From the NCBI RefSeq assembly GCF_000820515.1, contig NZ_JXDG01000053.1:1-64000 (forward strand): a stretch of DNA of 64,000 nucleotides. The letters run 5' to 3'. Shown here piece by piece: positions 16,794 to 25,407 of this stretch; positions within the stretch are counted from its first letter, which is position 1; every line of letters begins with the position of its first letter. This DNA is from Pseudomonas batumici. Lineage in GTDB: Bacteria; Pseudomonadota; Gammaproteobacteria; Pseudomonadales; Pseudomonadaceae. The position numbers and the translations under genes were made by a program. The notes beneath the pieces are model-generated. The model was not told where the DNA came from, did no database searches, and saw nothing but the letters and a program-made list of their open reading frames with translations.

Positions 16794-18122
16794 ATGCAAG
16801 TTAAGCGTTTTTTCGCCGCCGATATGCGTCAGGCCATGAAGCTGGTTCGTGATGAGCTGGGTTCGGACGCGGCCATTATCGGCAACCGCCGGATTGCGGG
16901 CGGTGTCGAGCTGACGGCTGCCCTGGACTACAAGCTCTCGGCACTGTCGCCACGGGTGCCGAACATCGAGCTCGAAGACGAGCTGCGCAAGACCCAGTCG
17001 CGTATCGTCACCGCCCAGGCCGAACTGAGCCTGCGCAGCGATGGCGAAGGCGATGCGACGACCAATCGGCAACTGTTCGCCGGCCTGCCGCTGACCGCCG
17101 CCGAGCCGCTGATCGAACCGACCTTCGACGAACCCCGGCGTCCAGCCCCGGCGCCTGTTGCCCCGGCCCCGGCGGTGGACCAGCGGGTGTTCGACTCGAT
17201 GCGTTCGGAACTCAACGGCCTGCGCGAGCTGCTGGAAGTCCAGCTCGGCTCCCTGGCCTGGAACCAGTTGCAAGGCCGTCAGCCGCAACAGGCCAACCTC
17301 TGGCGCCGTCTGCAGCGCATCGGCCTGTCCGGGCCGCTGTCGCGGGACTTGCTGGACCTGATCAGCGAAATCGACGAGCCACGCCAGGCCTGGCGCATGC
17401 TGTTGGCGCACCTGGCACGAATGATCGTCACCCCCGAGATCGAGCCGCTGGAAGAGGGTGGCGTGATCGCCATGGTCGGCCCGGCCGGCATGGGCAAGAC
17501 CACCACGCTGGCCAAGTTGGCGGCGCGCTATGTGCTCAAGTACGGCGCGCAGAACATCGCGCTGGTGAGCATGGACAGCTTCCGCATCGGTGCCCAGGAG
17601 CAGCTCAAGACCCTGGGACGGATCCTCAATGTGTCCGTGACCCATGTCGATCCGGGCCAGTCCCTGGCCCAGGCCCTCGATCCGCTGCTGCGCAAGCGTG
17701 TGGTGCTGATCGATACCGCCGGCCTGCAGGCCAGCGATCCGGCCTTGCGCATGCAGCTGGAAAGCCTGGCCGGACGCGGGATCAAGGCCAAGAATTACCT
17801 GGTGCTGGCCACCACCAGCCAGAAGCAGGTGCTGACCGCCGCCTACCACAGTTACAAGCGCTGCGGGCTGGCCGGTTGCATCCTGACTAAGCTTGATGAA
17901 ACGGCGAGCCTCGGCGAAGTGCTGAGCCTGGCCATCAGTCACGAGTTGCCGGTGGCCTATCTGACCGACGGGCCGCGCATTCCGGATGACCTGCACCTGC
18001 CGCGCCGGCATCAGCTGGTGTCCAGGGCGGTCAGTGTACAAATGCAGGAAGAGCCCAGCGAGGAGGCCATGGCCGATATGTTCGCTGACATCTACCACAG
18101 CCCGTCCAAACGGGTGGGCTGA
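16794..18122 (+). CDS. flhF: FlhF, SRP-type GTPase for polar flagellum placement
   Basis: FlhF recruits early flagellar parts to the cell pole. This 442-residue protein has a basic N-terminal B domain, a Pro/Ala-rich linker (about 100-135) and an NG GTPase region homologous to Ffh/FtsY. The P-loop GPAGMGKTT starts at G229, and DTAGLQ and TKLDE follow. It stands directly after flhA and before fleN, its antagonist in flagellar number control. Confidence 0.96.
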   Translation: MQVKRFFAADMRQAMKLVRDELGSDAAIIGNRRIAGGVELTAALDYKLSALSPRVPNIELEDELRKTQSRIVTAQAELSLRSDGEGDATTNRQLFAGLPLTAAEPLIEPTFDEPRRPAPAPVAPAPAVDQRVFDSMRSELNGLRELLEVQLGSLAWNQLQGRQPQQANLWRRLQRIGLSGPLSRDLLDLISEIDEPRQAWRMLLAHLARMIVTPEIEPLEEGGVIAMVGPAGMGKTTTLAKLAARYVLKYGAQNIALVSMDSFRIGAQEQLKTLGRILNVSVTHVDPGQSLAQALDPLLRKRVVLIDTAGLQASDPALRMQLESLAGRGIKAKNYLVLATTSQKQVLTAAYHSYKRCGLAGCILTKLDETASLGEVLSLAISHELPVAYLTDGPRIPDDLHLPRRHQLVSRAVSVQMQEEPSEEAMADMFADIYHSPSKRVG

Positions 18123-18123
18123 G

Positions 18124-18234
18124 ATGAGTATGAAGACGTTGCAAACGACCTACATCGAGGGTCTGCCACGCGTTGTTCCGGCAAGTGACCGCGCAGCCAC
18201 TTATGTGGCCTTCCGTCTAAGCAAGACAAGGTAA
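18124..18234 (+). CDS. Small ORF between flhF and fleN, hypothetical
   Basis: A 36-codon frame starts with ATG right after the flhF stop, with GGTGGG about 7 bases upstream, and ends 9 bases before the fleN ATG. The peptide (MSMKTLQTTYIEGL at its start) is basic and has no recognised domain. It fills most of the 121-base flhF-fleN gap. It may be a real micro-protein, a leader peptide affecting fleN, or chance. Confidence 0.3.
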   Translation: MSMKTLQTTYIEGLPRVVPASDRAATYVAFRLSKTR

Positions 18235-18243
18235 GAAGAGAAC

Positions 18244-19077
18244 ATGGGCAGCATGCATCCCGTACAGGTGATCGCGGTGACCGGCGGCAAAGGTGGCGTC
18301 GGGAAGACCAACGTGTCAGTGAATTTATCCCTGGCGCTGGCTGAGCTCGGCCGGCGCGTCATGCTGCTGGATGCCGATCTGGGACTGGCGAATGTCGATG
18401 TGCTGCTGGGCCTGACCCCCAAACGCACCCTGGCCGACGTGGTCGAGGGGCGCTGCGAACTGCGCGATGTGCTGCTGCAAGGTCCGGGCGGGATTCGTAT
18501 CGTGCCGGCGGCCTCGGGCACCCAGAGCATGGTGCACCTGAGCCCGGCGCAGCATGCCGGCCTGATCCAGGCCTTCAGCGACATCGGCGACAACCTCGAC
18601 GTGCTGGTGATCGACACCGCCGCGGGCATTGGCGAGTCGGTGGTCAGCTTTGTCCGTGCGGCCCAGGAAGTGCTGCTGGTGGTCTGCGACGAGCCGACCT
18701 CGATCACCGACGCCTACGCCTTGATCAAGCTGCTCAACCGCGACTACGGCATGAACCGCTTCCGGGTGCTGGCCAACATGGCCCAGAGTCCGCAGGAAGG
18801 CCGCAACCTGTTCGCCAAGTTGACCAAGGTCACGGACCGCTTCCTCGATGTGGCCCTACAATACGTCGGCGCCGTTCCTTACGACGAGTGTGTGCGCAAG
18901 GCCGTGCAAAAGCAGCGTGCGGTCTATGAGGCATTCCCTCGTTCGAAATGCGCCTTGGCGTTCAAGGCTATTGCCCAGAAGGTCGACACCTGGCCGTTGC
19001 CCGCCAACCCGCGGGGGCACCTGGAGTTTTTCGTCGAGCGTCTGGTGCATCAAACGAGTGCGGGACCGGTGCTATGA
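18244..19077 (+). CDS. fleN: FleN (FlhG), MinD-like ATPase controlling flagellar number
   Basis: FleN binds FleQ and damps flagellar gene expression so that one polar flagellum (or a few) forms. The 277-residue protein has a deviant Walker A GGKGGVGKT (residues 14-22), LLDADLGLANVDVLLG, and DTAAGIGESVVSF as switch II. It overlaps fliA by 4 bases (ATGA), which couples their translation. Confidence 0.96.
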   Translation: MGSMHPVQVIAVTGGKGGVGKTNVSVNLSLALAELGRRVMLLDADLGLANVDVLLGLTPKRTLADVVEGRCELRDVLLQGPGGIRIVPAASGTQSMVHLSPAQHAGLIQAFSDIGDNLDVLVIDTAAGIGESVVSFVRAAQEVLLVVCDEPTSITDAYALIKLLNRDYGMNRFRVLANMAQSPQEGRNLFAKLTKVTDRFLDVALQYVGAVPYDECVRKAVQKQRAVYEAFPRSKCALAFKAIAQKVDTWPLPANPRGHLEFFVERLVHQTSAGPVL

Positions 19078-19814
19078 CTGCCAGTGGCTATCGCATGTAT
19101 TCCAAGTCGTCGCGTGACAGCCAGTATGAATTGATTGAACGTTATGCGCCGTTGGTCAAACGTATCGCCTATCACCTGCTGGCACGCCTGCCGGCCAGCG
19201 TCCAGGTCGAGGATCTGATCCAGGCCGGGATGATCGGCCTGCTGGAAGTCTCGACCAAGTACGACTCGAGCAAGGGTGCCAGTTTCGAGACCTATGCCGG
19301 CATTCGTATCCGTGGCGCGATGCTCGATGAAGTGCGCAAGGGCGACTGGGCGCCGCGTTCGGTTCACCGCAACACCCGCATGGTCAGTGACGCAATTCGT
19401 GCAATTGAAGCAAAAACCGGTCGTGACGCTAAAGATCACGAGGTTGCAGCCGAACTCCAATTGAGTCTCGACGATTATTACGGGATTTTGAACGATACCT
19501 TGGGCAGCCGCCTGTTCAGTTTCGACGACCTGTTGCAGGACGGCGAGCATGAAGGGCTGCATGAGGACGGTGCGAGTGCTCATCTCGAGCCGTCGCGCGA
19601 CCTGGAAGATGAACGCTTCCAGGCGGCGCTGGCGGATGCGATTGCCAATTTGCCGGAGCGTGAGCGACTGGTGTTGGCGCTGTACTACGACGAGGAGCTG
19701 AACCTCAAGGAGATTGGTGAGGTGCTGGGGGTCAGCGAGTCGCGAGTCAGCCAGTTACACAGCCAGTGCGCGGCCCGCTTGCGGGGGCGTTTGGGGGAGT
19801 GGCGAGCGCGCTGA
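19074..19814 (+). CDS. fliA: FliA, flagellar sigma-28 factor
   Basis: FliA directs RNA polymerase to late flagellar and chemotaxis genes. The start is the ATG overlapping the fleN stop, giving 246 residues, the usual length. Region 2 spans about 25-95 (DLIQAGMIGLLE, FETYAGIRIRGAMLDEVR), region 3 about 100-165, and region 4 about 190-240 with the HTH (LNLKEIGEVLGVSESRVSQL). A longer in-frame opening upstream inside fleN is not used in this family. Confidence 0.96.
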   Translation: MTASGYRMYSKSSRDSQYELIERYAPLVKRIAYHLLARLPASVQVEDLIQAGMIGLLEVSTKYDSSKGASFETYAGIRIRGAMLDEVRKGDWAPRSVHRNTRMVSDAIRAIEAKTGRDAKDHEVAAELQLSLDDYYGILNDTLGSRLFSFDDLLQDGEHEGLHEDGASAHLEPSRDLEDERFQAALADAIANLPERERLVLALYYDEELNLKEIGEVLGVSESRVSQLHSQCAARLRGRLGEWRAR

Positions 19815-19929
19815 GGCGGTTTGGGAACACTGCGAACGAGATCGGCATGGCGTTTGACGCCCTGGCGGTGACTCGGCCGGATGGGGTTTCCATGCAGTCG
19901 TTGAGTGCTGTGCCGGATTGATTGAACAG

Positions 19930-19953
19930 CGCGTTCAGGTGCTGAACGCGTTT
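19930..19953 (+). terminator. Hairpin after fliA / before cheY
   Basis: CGCGTTCAG (19930-19938) and CTGAACGCG (19942-19950) form a perfect 9-bp stem with loop GTG, followed by TTT. It probably separates the flhF-fleN-fliA transcript from the chemotaxis genes, with only a short T-tract. It ends about 10 bases before the cheY ribosome site, so it might also modulate cheY translation. Confidence 0.6.
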
Positions 19954-19985
19954 AAGACTGCTTGGAGGTCGAATTGGACAAGAAC

Positions 19986-20357
19986 ATGAAAATCCTCATC
20001 GTTGACGATTTTTCAACGATGCGGCGGATCATCAAGAACCTGTTGCGTGACCTCGGGTTCACCAACACGGTCGAGGCGGACGACGGTACCACCGCGATTC
20101 CCGTCCTCAACAGCGGTAGCATCGACTTTCTGGTGACTGACTGGAACATGCCCGGCATGACCGGCATCGACCTGCTGCGTCACGTACGCGCCGATGAAAA
20201 GCTCAAGCACCTGCCGGTGTTGATGGTCACCGCCGAAGCCAAGCGCGAGCAGATCATCGAAGCTGCCCAGGCCGGTGTAAACGGCTATGTGGTCAAACCA
20301 TTCACGGCCCAGGCGTTGAAAGAGAAGATCGAGAAAATCTTCGAACGCATCGGCTGA
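19986..20357 (+). CDS. cheY: CheY, chemotaxis response regulator
   Basis: CheY carries phosphate from CheA to FliM and reverses the motor. It is a single receiver domain of 123 residues with the acidic pair in IVDDFS, phospho-acceptor D52 (FLVTDWNMPG), the conserved T in VTAEAK and K in VVKPF. I use the ATG at 19986 because Pseudomonas CheY begins MKILIVDD. However, the only strong ribosome site (GGAGG, 19964-19968) lies 17 bases upstream of it and 5 bases before an in-frame TTG at 19974, so a four-residue longer form is quite possible. Confidence 0.95.
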   Translation: MKILIVDDFSTMRRIIKNLLRDLGFTNTVEADDGTTAIPVLNSGSIDFLVTDWNMPGMTGIDLLRHVRADEKLKHLPVLMVTAEAKREQIIEAAQAGVNGYVVKPFTAQALKEKIEKIFERIG

Positions 20358-20379
20358 TGATGTCCACCACGGGGGCGCT

Positions 20380-21168
20380 ATGGAGCACAACGAATCTTCA
20401 CTGGGTGATTTTGAATTAACCCTGAAAAAACATGCCCGCGAACTGGTCGACAGCCTTGAAAAAGGTCGGTTCGGTGACGCGGTGCAAATGATCCATGAGC
20501 TGAATCAGACCCGTGACCGTGGCCTGTACCTGGAAGTCGGCAAGCTCACCCGCGAATTGCACAGTGCCATTGTCAACTTCCAGATCGACCCGCATATGCC
20601 GCAGGCCGAGGAAGTGTCGCAGATCACTGACGCCACCGAGCGCCTGTCCTATGTGGTCAGGCTGACCGAGGCCGCGGCCAACCGCACCATGGACCTGGTG
20701 GAGAGCGCGACCCCGCGGGTCAGTGGCCTGCACGAGGAAGCCAAGGCATTGAGCACCGACTGGAGCCGTTTCATGCGGCGCGAAGTCGATGCCCAGGAGT
20801 TTCGCGAGCTGGCGCGGCGGGTCGACGGTTTCCTGTCCCGCAGCGAGCAGGAGACCCGCGCCGTGTCGAGCGACCTGAACGACATTCTGCTGGCCCAGGA
20901 CTACCAGGACCTTACCGGCCAGGTGATCAAGCGCGTGACCCAGATGGTCACCGAAGTGGAAAGCAATCTGCTCAAACTGGTGCTGATGGCCAGTCAGGTC
21001 GACCGCTTTGCCGGTATCGAACATGATCGCGAAGCCATCCTTGCCGAAAAAGATCAGCAAAAAGAGCTGGCCAAGGGTGTAGGTCCGCAGATTCATGCCG
21101 ATAAACGTGAAGACGTTGTATCCGGTCAGGACGATGTCGACGATTTGCTTTCCAGTCTTGGATTCTAG
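20380..21168 (+). CDS. cheZ: CheZ, CheY-P phosphatase
   Basis: CheZ dephosphorylates CheY-P. The 262-residue, nearly all-helical protein contains the family segment ILLAQDYQDLTGQVIKRV (about residues 168-185), which includes the catalytic Gln region. The C-terminus (DDVDDLLSSLGF) is the CheY-binding tail. It lies between cheY and cheA with gaps of 22 and 14 bases. Confidence 0.95.
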   Translation: MEHNESSLGDFELTLKKHARELVDSLEKGRFGDAVQMIHELNQTRDRGLYLEVGKLTRELHSAIVNFQIDPHMPQAEEVSQITDATERLSYVVRLTEAAANRTMDLVESATPRVSGLHEEAKALSTDWSRFMRREVDAQEFRELARRVDGFLSRSEQETRAVSSDLNDILLAQDYQDLTGQVIKRVTQMVTEVESNLLKLVLMASQVDRFAGIEHDREAILAEKDQQKELAKGVGPQIHADKREDVVSGQDDVDDLLSSLGF

Positions 21169-21182
21169 GAGCACCCAAACAC

Positions 21183-23462
21183 ATGAGCTTCGGCGCCGAT
21201 GAAGAGATCCTTCAGGATTTCCTGGTTGAGGCCGGCGAGATTCTGGAGCAACTGTCCGAACAACTGGTCGAGCTGGAAAGCCGGCCGGATGATGCGGATC
21301 TGCTCAATGCAATCTTTCGCGGTTTTCACACTGTAAAAGGGGGCGCCGGCTTCCTCCAGCTCAACGAGCTGGTGGAGTGCTGTCACATCGCCGAGAACGT
21401 GTTCGACATCCTGCGCAAGGGTGAGCGGCGCGTCGATGCGGAACTGATGGACGTGGTCCTGGAAGCGCTGGATGCGGTGAACAGCATGTTCAGCGAGGTG
21501 CGTGAGCGCGGCCCGATCACCCCGGCGACCCCTGAGTTGCTGGCGGCCTTGGCGCGCCTGGCGGAACCGGCGGGTGCCGAAGAGGCGCCCGCGCCAGTGG
21601 CCGAGGTCGTGGAGCCTGAGCCGGTCGCTGAAAGCGAGTCCGGCGACATCACCGACAACGAATTCGAATTGCTGCTCGACTCCCTGAACAGCGTCAAGGC
21701 CGAAGCCGAGGCACCGCAAGCCGTTGCCGCGGTGGAAGGCGAGCCCGGCAGCGATGAGATCACCGACGCCGAGTTCGAATCCTTGCTCGACCAGTTGCAC
21801 GGCAAGGGCCAGTTCGCCCCCGATGCGGTGGCGACGCCGGCTCAACCGGCGGCATCCGGCGCGACGCCCGATGCAACCGAAAGCAGCGATATTACCGACG
21901 ATGAATTCGAAGCCTTGCTGGACCAGTTGCATGGCAAGGGCTCGTTCAAGGTCGACGCCCTCGATACGGCTGCGGCCTCGGCCCAGGCGTCTGAAGTCAC
22001 GGGGGCCAAGGGCGATGACCTGATCACCGACCAGGAGTTCGAGTCCCTGCTCGACGAGCTGCACGGCAAGGGCAAGTTCACCGAAGTGGCCGCGACCACC
22101 GCGACCGCCGCAGTGGCCACGCCGGTCGCTAGCAAACCGGCTGCCGCGCCTGCCGCCAAGGCACCCGCTCCGGCAGCGGCGCCCGCGCCAGCACCCGCCA
22201 AGGCGACAGCAGCACCTGCTGCCGCACCAGCGCCTGCCCGGGCTCCGGCACCTGCCGCCGCGGCCTCTGGCGAAAAGCCGGTTGCCAGCGAAGCGGAAAC
22301 CACCGTGCGGGTCGATACCGCGCGCCTGGACGAGATCATGAACATGGTCGGCGAACTGGTGCTGGTGCGTAACCGCCTGGTGCGCCTGGGCTTGAACAGC
22401 GGCGATGAAGCCATGTCCAAGGCCGTGTCCAACCTCGACGTGGTGACCGCAGACCTGCAGACCGCGGTGATGAAAACCCGCATGCAGCCGATCAAGAAAG
22501 TCTTCGGCCGCTTCCCGCGCCTGGTTCGCGACCTGGCCCGGCAGTTGAAGAAAGAGATCAACCTGGAACTGGTGGGCGAAGAGACCGACCTGGACAAGAA
22601 CCTGGTCGAGGCCCTGGCCGACCCGCTGGTCCACTTGGTGCGCAACTCGGTCGACCACGGTATCGAAGAACCGGCCGACCGCGAAGCCATGGGCAAGTCC
22701 CGCAGCGGTCGCGTGGTGCTCTCCGCCGAACAGGAAGGCGACCACATCCTGCTGTCCATCTCCGATGACGGCAAGGGCATGGACGCCGACGTGCTGCGCA
22801 GCATCGCGGTGAAGAAGGGCCTGATGGACAAGGATGCGGCCGATCGCCTGAGCGAGACCGACTGCTTCAACCTGATCTTCGCCCCGGGCTTCTCGACCAA
22901 GACCGAGATTTCCGACGTGTCCGGCCGTGGCGTGGGCATGGACGTGGTGAAAACCAAGATCGCCCAGCTCAACGGCACCATCAACATCTACTCGACCAAG
23001 GGCAAGGGCTCGAAGATCGTCATCAAGGTCCCGTTGACCCTGGCGATCATGCCGACCCTGATGGTCATGCTCGGCAACCAGGCCTTCGCGTTCCCGCTGG
23101 TCAACGTCAACGAGATCTTCCACCTCGACCTGTCGCGCACCAACGTGGTCGACGGCCAGGAAGTGGTGATCGTGCGGGACAAGGCACTGCCGCTGTTCTA
23201 CCTCAAGCGCTGGCTGGTCAGCTCGGCCGCTCACGAAGAGCAGCGCGAGGGCCATGTGGTGATCCTTTCGGTGGGCACCCAGCGGATCGGCTTCGTCGTC
23301 GACCAACTGGTGGGCCAGGAAGAAGTGGTCATCAAGCCGCTGGGCAAGATGCTGCAAGGGACTCCGGGCATGTCGGGCGCCACCATTACCGGTGACGGTC
23401 GCATCGCGCTGATTCTCGATGTGCCGAGCATGCTCAAGCGTTACGCCGCACGGCGTATTTGA
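21183..23462 (+). CDS. cheA: CheA, chemotaxis histidine kinase
   Basis: CheA autophosphorylates in response to receptors and feeds CheY and CheB. The 759-residue protein has an N-terminal Hpt domain (H49 in FHTVKGGAGF). A long linker of about 155-375 holds four copies of an ITDxEFExLLDxL motif and then an Ala/Pro-rich stretch. Dimerisation (about 375-440), HATPase (about 450-620, RNSVDHGIE and GRGVGMDVV) and CheW-like (about 625-755) domains follow. The repeated linker motifs stand where response-regulator-binding segments occur in other CheA proteins. cheB follows. Confidence 0.97.
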   Translation: MSFGADEEILQDFLVEAGEILEQLSEQLVELESRPDDADLLNAIFRGFHTVKGGAGFLQLNELVECCHIAENVFDILRKGERRVDAELMDVVLEALDAVNSMFSEVRERGPITPATPELLAALARLAEPAGAEEAPAPVAEVVEPEPVAESESGDITDNEFELLLDSLNSVKAEAEAPQAVAAVEGEPGSDEITDAEFESLLDQLHGKGQFAPDAVATPAQPAASGATPDATESSDITDDEFEALLDQLHGKGSFKVDALDTAAASAQASEVTGAKGDDLITDQEFESLLDELHGKGKFTEVAATTATAAVATPVASKPAAAPAAKAPAPAAAPAPAPAKATAAPAAAPAPARAPAPAAAASGEKPVASEAETTVRVDTARLDEIMNMVGELVLVRNRLVRLGLNSGDEAMSKAVSNLDVVTADLQTAVMKTRMQPIKKVFGRFPRLVRDLARQLKKEINLELVGEETDLDKNLVEALADPLVHLVRNSVDHGIEEPADREAMGKSRSGRVVLSAEQEGDHILLSISDDGKGMDADVLRSIAVKKGLMDKDAADRLSETDCFNLIFAPGFSTKTEISDVSGRGVGMDVVKTKIAQLNGTINIYSTKGKGSKIVIKVPLTLAIMPTLMVMLGNQAFAFPLVNVNEIFHLDLSRTNVVDGQEVVIVRDKALPLFYLKRWLVSSAAHEEQREGHVVILSVGTQRIGFVVDQLVGQEEVVIKPLGKMLQGTPGMSGATITGDGRIALILDVPSMLKRYAARRI

Positions 23463-23470
23463 TTCTGGTT

Positions 23471-23497
23471 CGGCGGCGGCGCATAGGGCCGCCGCCG
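23471..23497 (+). other. GC-only hairpin between cheA and cheB
   Basis: CGGCGGCGGC (23471-23480) and GCCGCCGCCG (23488-23497) form a perfect 10-bp stem with a 7-base loop, right after the cheA stop and just upstream of the cheB ribosome site. There is no T-tract, so it is more likely an RNA stabiliser or attenuator setting CheB level than a terminator. Confidence 0.5.
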
Positions 23498-23514
23498 TGC
23501 CTAACGGAGTGTTT

Positions 23515-24657
23515 ATGGTAGTCAAGGTCCTGGTGGTGGATGATTCGGGTTTTTTCCGCCGCCGCGTCTCGGAAATCCTTTCGGCGGATACGAGCATCCA
23601 GGTCGTCGGTACGGCGACCAACGGTAAAGAAGCCATCGATCAGGCCCTGGCCCTCAAGCCGGACGTGATCACCATGGACTACGAGATGCCGATGATGGAC
23701 GGCATCACGGCGGTGCGGCATATCATGCAGCGCTGCCCGACTCCGGTGTTGATGTTCTCGTCCCTGACCCACGAAGGCGCCCGTGTCACCCTCGATGCGC
23801 TGGACGCCGGGGCCGTGGACTTCCTGCCGAAGAATTTCGAAGACATCTCGCGCAACCCCGAGAAGGTCAAGCAACTGTTGTGCGAGAAGGTGCACAGCAT
23901 CTCGCGCAGCAACCGTCGCTTCAGCAGCTACAGCGCGCCCGCGCCGCAGCCGGTGCCCACGCCGACCGCGACAGCCCCTTCGAGCAGCTATTCCAGCCAC
24001 GCCCCGGCGGCCCCGGCTCCCGTGCGGACCACGCCGGTGGCCAGTCGTGCGCCGGCACCCGCGGCGGTCTCGACCTCCGGCGCGCCGAAGCGCAAGGCCT
24101 ACAAGCTGGTGGCCATCGGCACCTCCACCGGTGGCCCGGTGGCCCTGCAGCGGGTCCTGACCCAGTTGCCGGCGAGCTTCCCGGCGCCCATCGTGTTGAT
24201 CCAGCACATGCCGGCGGCTTTCACCAAGGCGTTTGCCGAACGCCTGGACAAGCTGTGCCAGATCAGCGTCAAGGAAGCCGAGGATGGCGACATCCTGCGT
24301 CCCGGCCTGGCCTTGCTCGCCCCGGGCGGCAAGCAGATGATGGTCGACGGCCGTGGCGCGGTGAAAATCCTGCCGGGCGACGAACGCCTGAACTACAAGC
24401 CGTGCGTGGATATCACCTTCGGTTCGGCGGCCAAGTCCTACGGCGACAAAGTTCTGGCGGTGGTCCTCACCGGCATGGGCGCCGACGGTCGTGAAGGCGC
24501 GCGCCTGCTCAAGCAGGGCGGCAGTGCCATCTGGGCCCAGGACGAAGCCAGTTGCGTGATCTATGGCATGCCCATGGCCATCGTCAAGGCTGAACTGGCC
24601 GACGCGGTCTACAGCCTGGACGAAATCGGCAAGCATCTGGTCGAGGCGTGCCTCTGA
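23515..24657 (+). CDS. cheB: CheB, receptor methylesterase/deamidase
   Basis: CheB removes methyl groups from chemoreceptors for adaptation. The start is the ATG with CGGAG 5 bases upstream, giving 380 residues. The receiver spans 1-125 (D55 in ITMDYEMPMMDG), then a Pro/Ala/Ser linker (about 140-190) and the esterase domain (about 195-375). The esterase carries the nucleophile Ser in IGTSTGGPVAL, the catalytic His in LIQHMP and an Asp in GMGADGREGA. The last base of its stop overlaps the motC ATG (TGATG). Confidence 0.96.
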   Translation: MVVKVLVVDDSGFFRRRVSEILSADTSIQVVGTATNGKEAIDQALALKPDVITMDYEMPMMDGITAVRHIMQRCPTPVLMFSSLTHEGARVTLDALDAGAVDFLPKNFEDISRNPEKVKQLLCEKVHSISRSNRRFSSYSAPAPQPVPTPTATAPSSSYSSHAPAAPAPVRTTPVASRAPAPAAVSTSGAPKRKAYKLVAIGTSTGGPVALQRVLTQLPASFPAPIVLIQHMPAAFTKAFAERLDKLCQISVKEAEDGDILRPGLALLAPGGKQMMVDGRGAVKILPGDERLNYKPCVDITFGSAAKSYGDKVLAVVLTGMGADGREGARLLKQGGSAIWAQDEASCVIYGMPMAIVKAELADAVYSLDEIGKHLVEACL

Positions 24658-25397
24658 TGGATGTGCTGAGCCTTATCGGGATCATCCTGGCCTTTGTCGC
24701 CATTATCGGCGGCAATTTCCTCGAGGGCGGGCACCTGGGGGCGCTGGCCAACGGTCCGGCGGCGTTGATCGTATTGGGCGGCACCATCGGCGCGGCCTTG
24801 CTGCAATCGCCGATCAGCGCGTTCAAGCGGGCCATGCAGATTCTCGGCTGGATCCTGTTTCCGCCGCGTATCGATCTGCCCGCCGGCGTCGAGCGCGTGG
24901 TCAACTGGAGCCTGACCGCGCGCAAGGAGGGGCTGCTGGGCCTGGAAGGCGTCGCCGATACGGAGCCGGACGCCTACTCGCGCAAAGGGCTGCAATTGCT
25001 GGTCGATGGCGCCGAGCCGGAAGCCATCCGCAGCATCCTGGAGGTGGATTTCTACACCCAGGAAAGCCGCGATATCGAGGCCGCCAAGGTGTTCGAAAGC
25101 ATGGGCGGCTATGCGCCGACCATCGGTATCATCGGTGCGGTCATGGGCCTGATCCACGTGATGGGCAACCTGGGCGACCCTTCGCAACTGGGTAACGGCA
25201 TCGCCGTGGCCTTCGTCGCCACCATCTACGGCGTGTCCAGTGCCAACCTGGTGCTGTTGCCGGTGGCCAGCAAGCTCAAGTCCATAGCTCTGCGCCAGTC
25301 CCGCTACCGGGAAATGCTGCTCGAAGGCATCCTGTCGATTGCCGAGGGCGAGAACCCGCGCTCCATTGAGTTGAAGCTGCAAGGCTTCATGGAGTGA
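24657..25397 (+). CDS. motC: MotC, flagellar stator protein (MotA family)
   Basis: MotC is the MotA-type half of the second Pseudomonas stator, which with MotD powers swarming. The protein has 246 residues. Two helices at the N-terminus (about 3-22 and 33-50) precede a large cytoplasmic loop and two C-terminal helices (about 150-205) containing GGYAPTIGIIGAVMGLI. The start overlaps the cheB stop. Confidence 0.95.
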   Translation: MDVLSLIGIILAFVAIIGGNFLEGGHLGALANGPAALIVLGGTIGAALLQSPISAFKRAMQILGWILFPPRIDLPAGVERVVNWSLTARKEGLLGLEGVADTEPDAYSRKGLQLLVDGAEPEAIRSILEVDFYTQESRDIEAAKVFESMGGYAPTIGIIGAVMGLIHVMGNLGDPSQLGNGIAVAFVATIYGVSSANLVLLPVASKLKSIALRQSRYREMLLEGILSIAEGENPRSIELKLQGFME

Positions 25398-25407
25398 TGG
25401 AGTAGCC

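Noticed and set aside
21165..23636. 823-codon open frame on the minus strand opposite cheA
   Set aside because: cheA on + has full family structure; the antisense frame is His/Arg/Gly-rich low-information sequence typical of GC-rich shadow frames and has no ribosome site.
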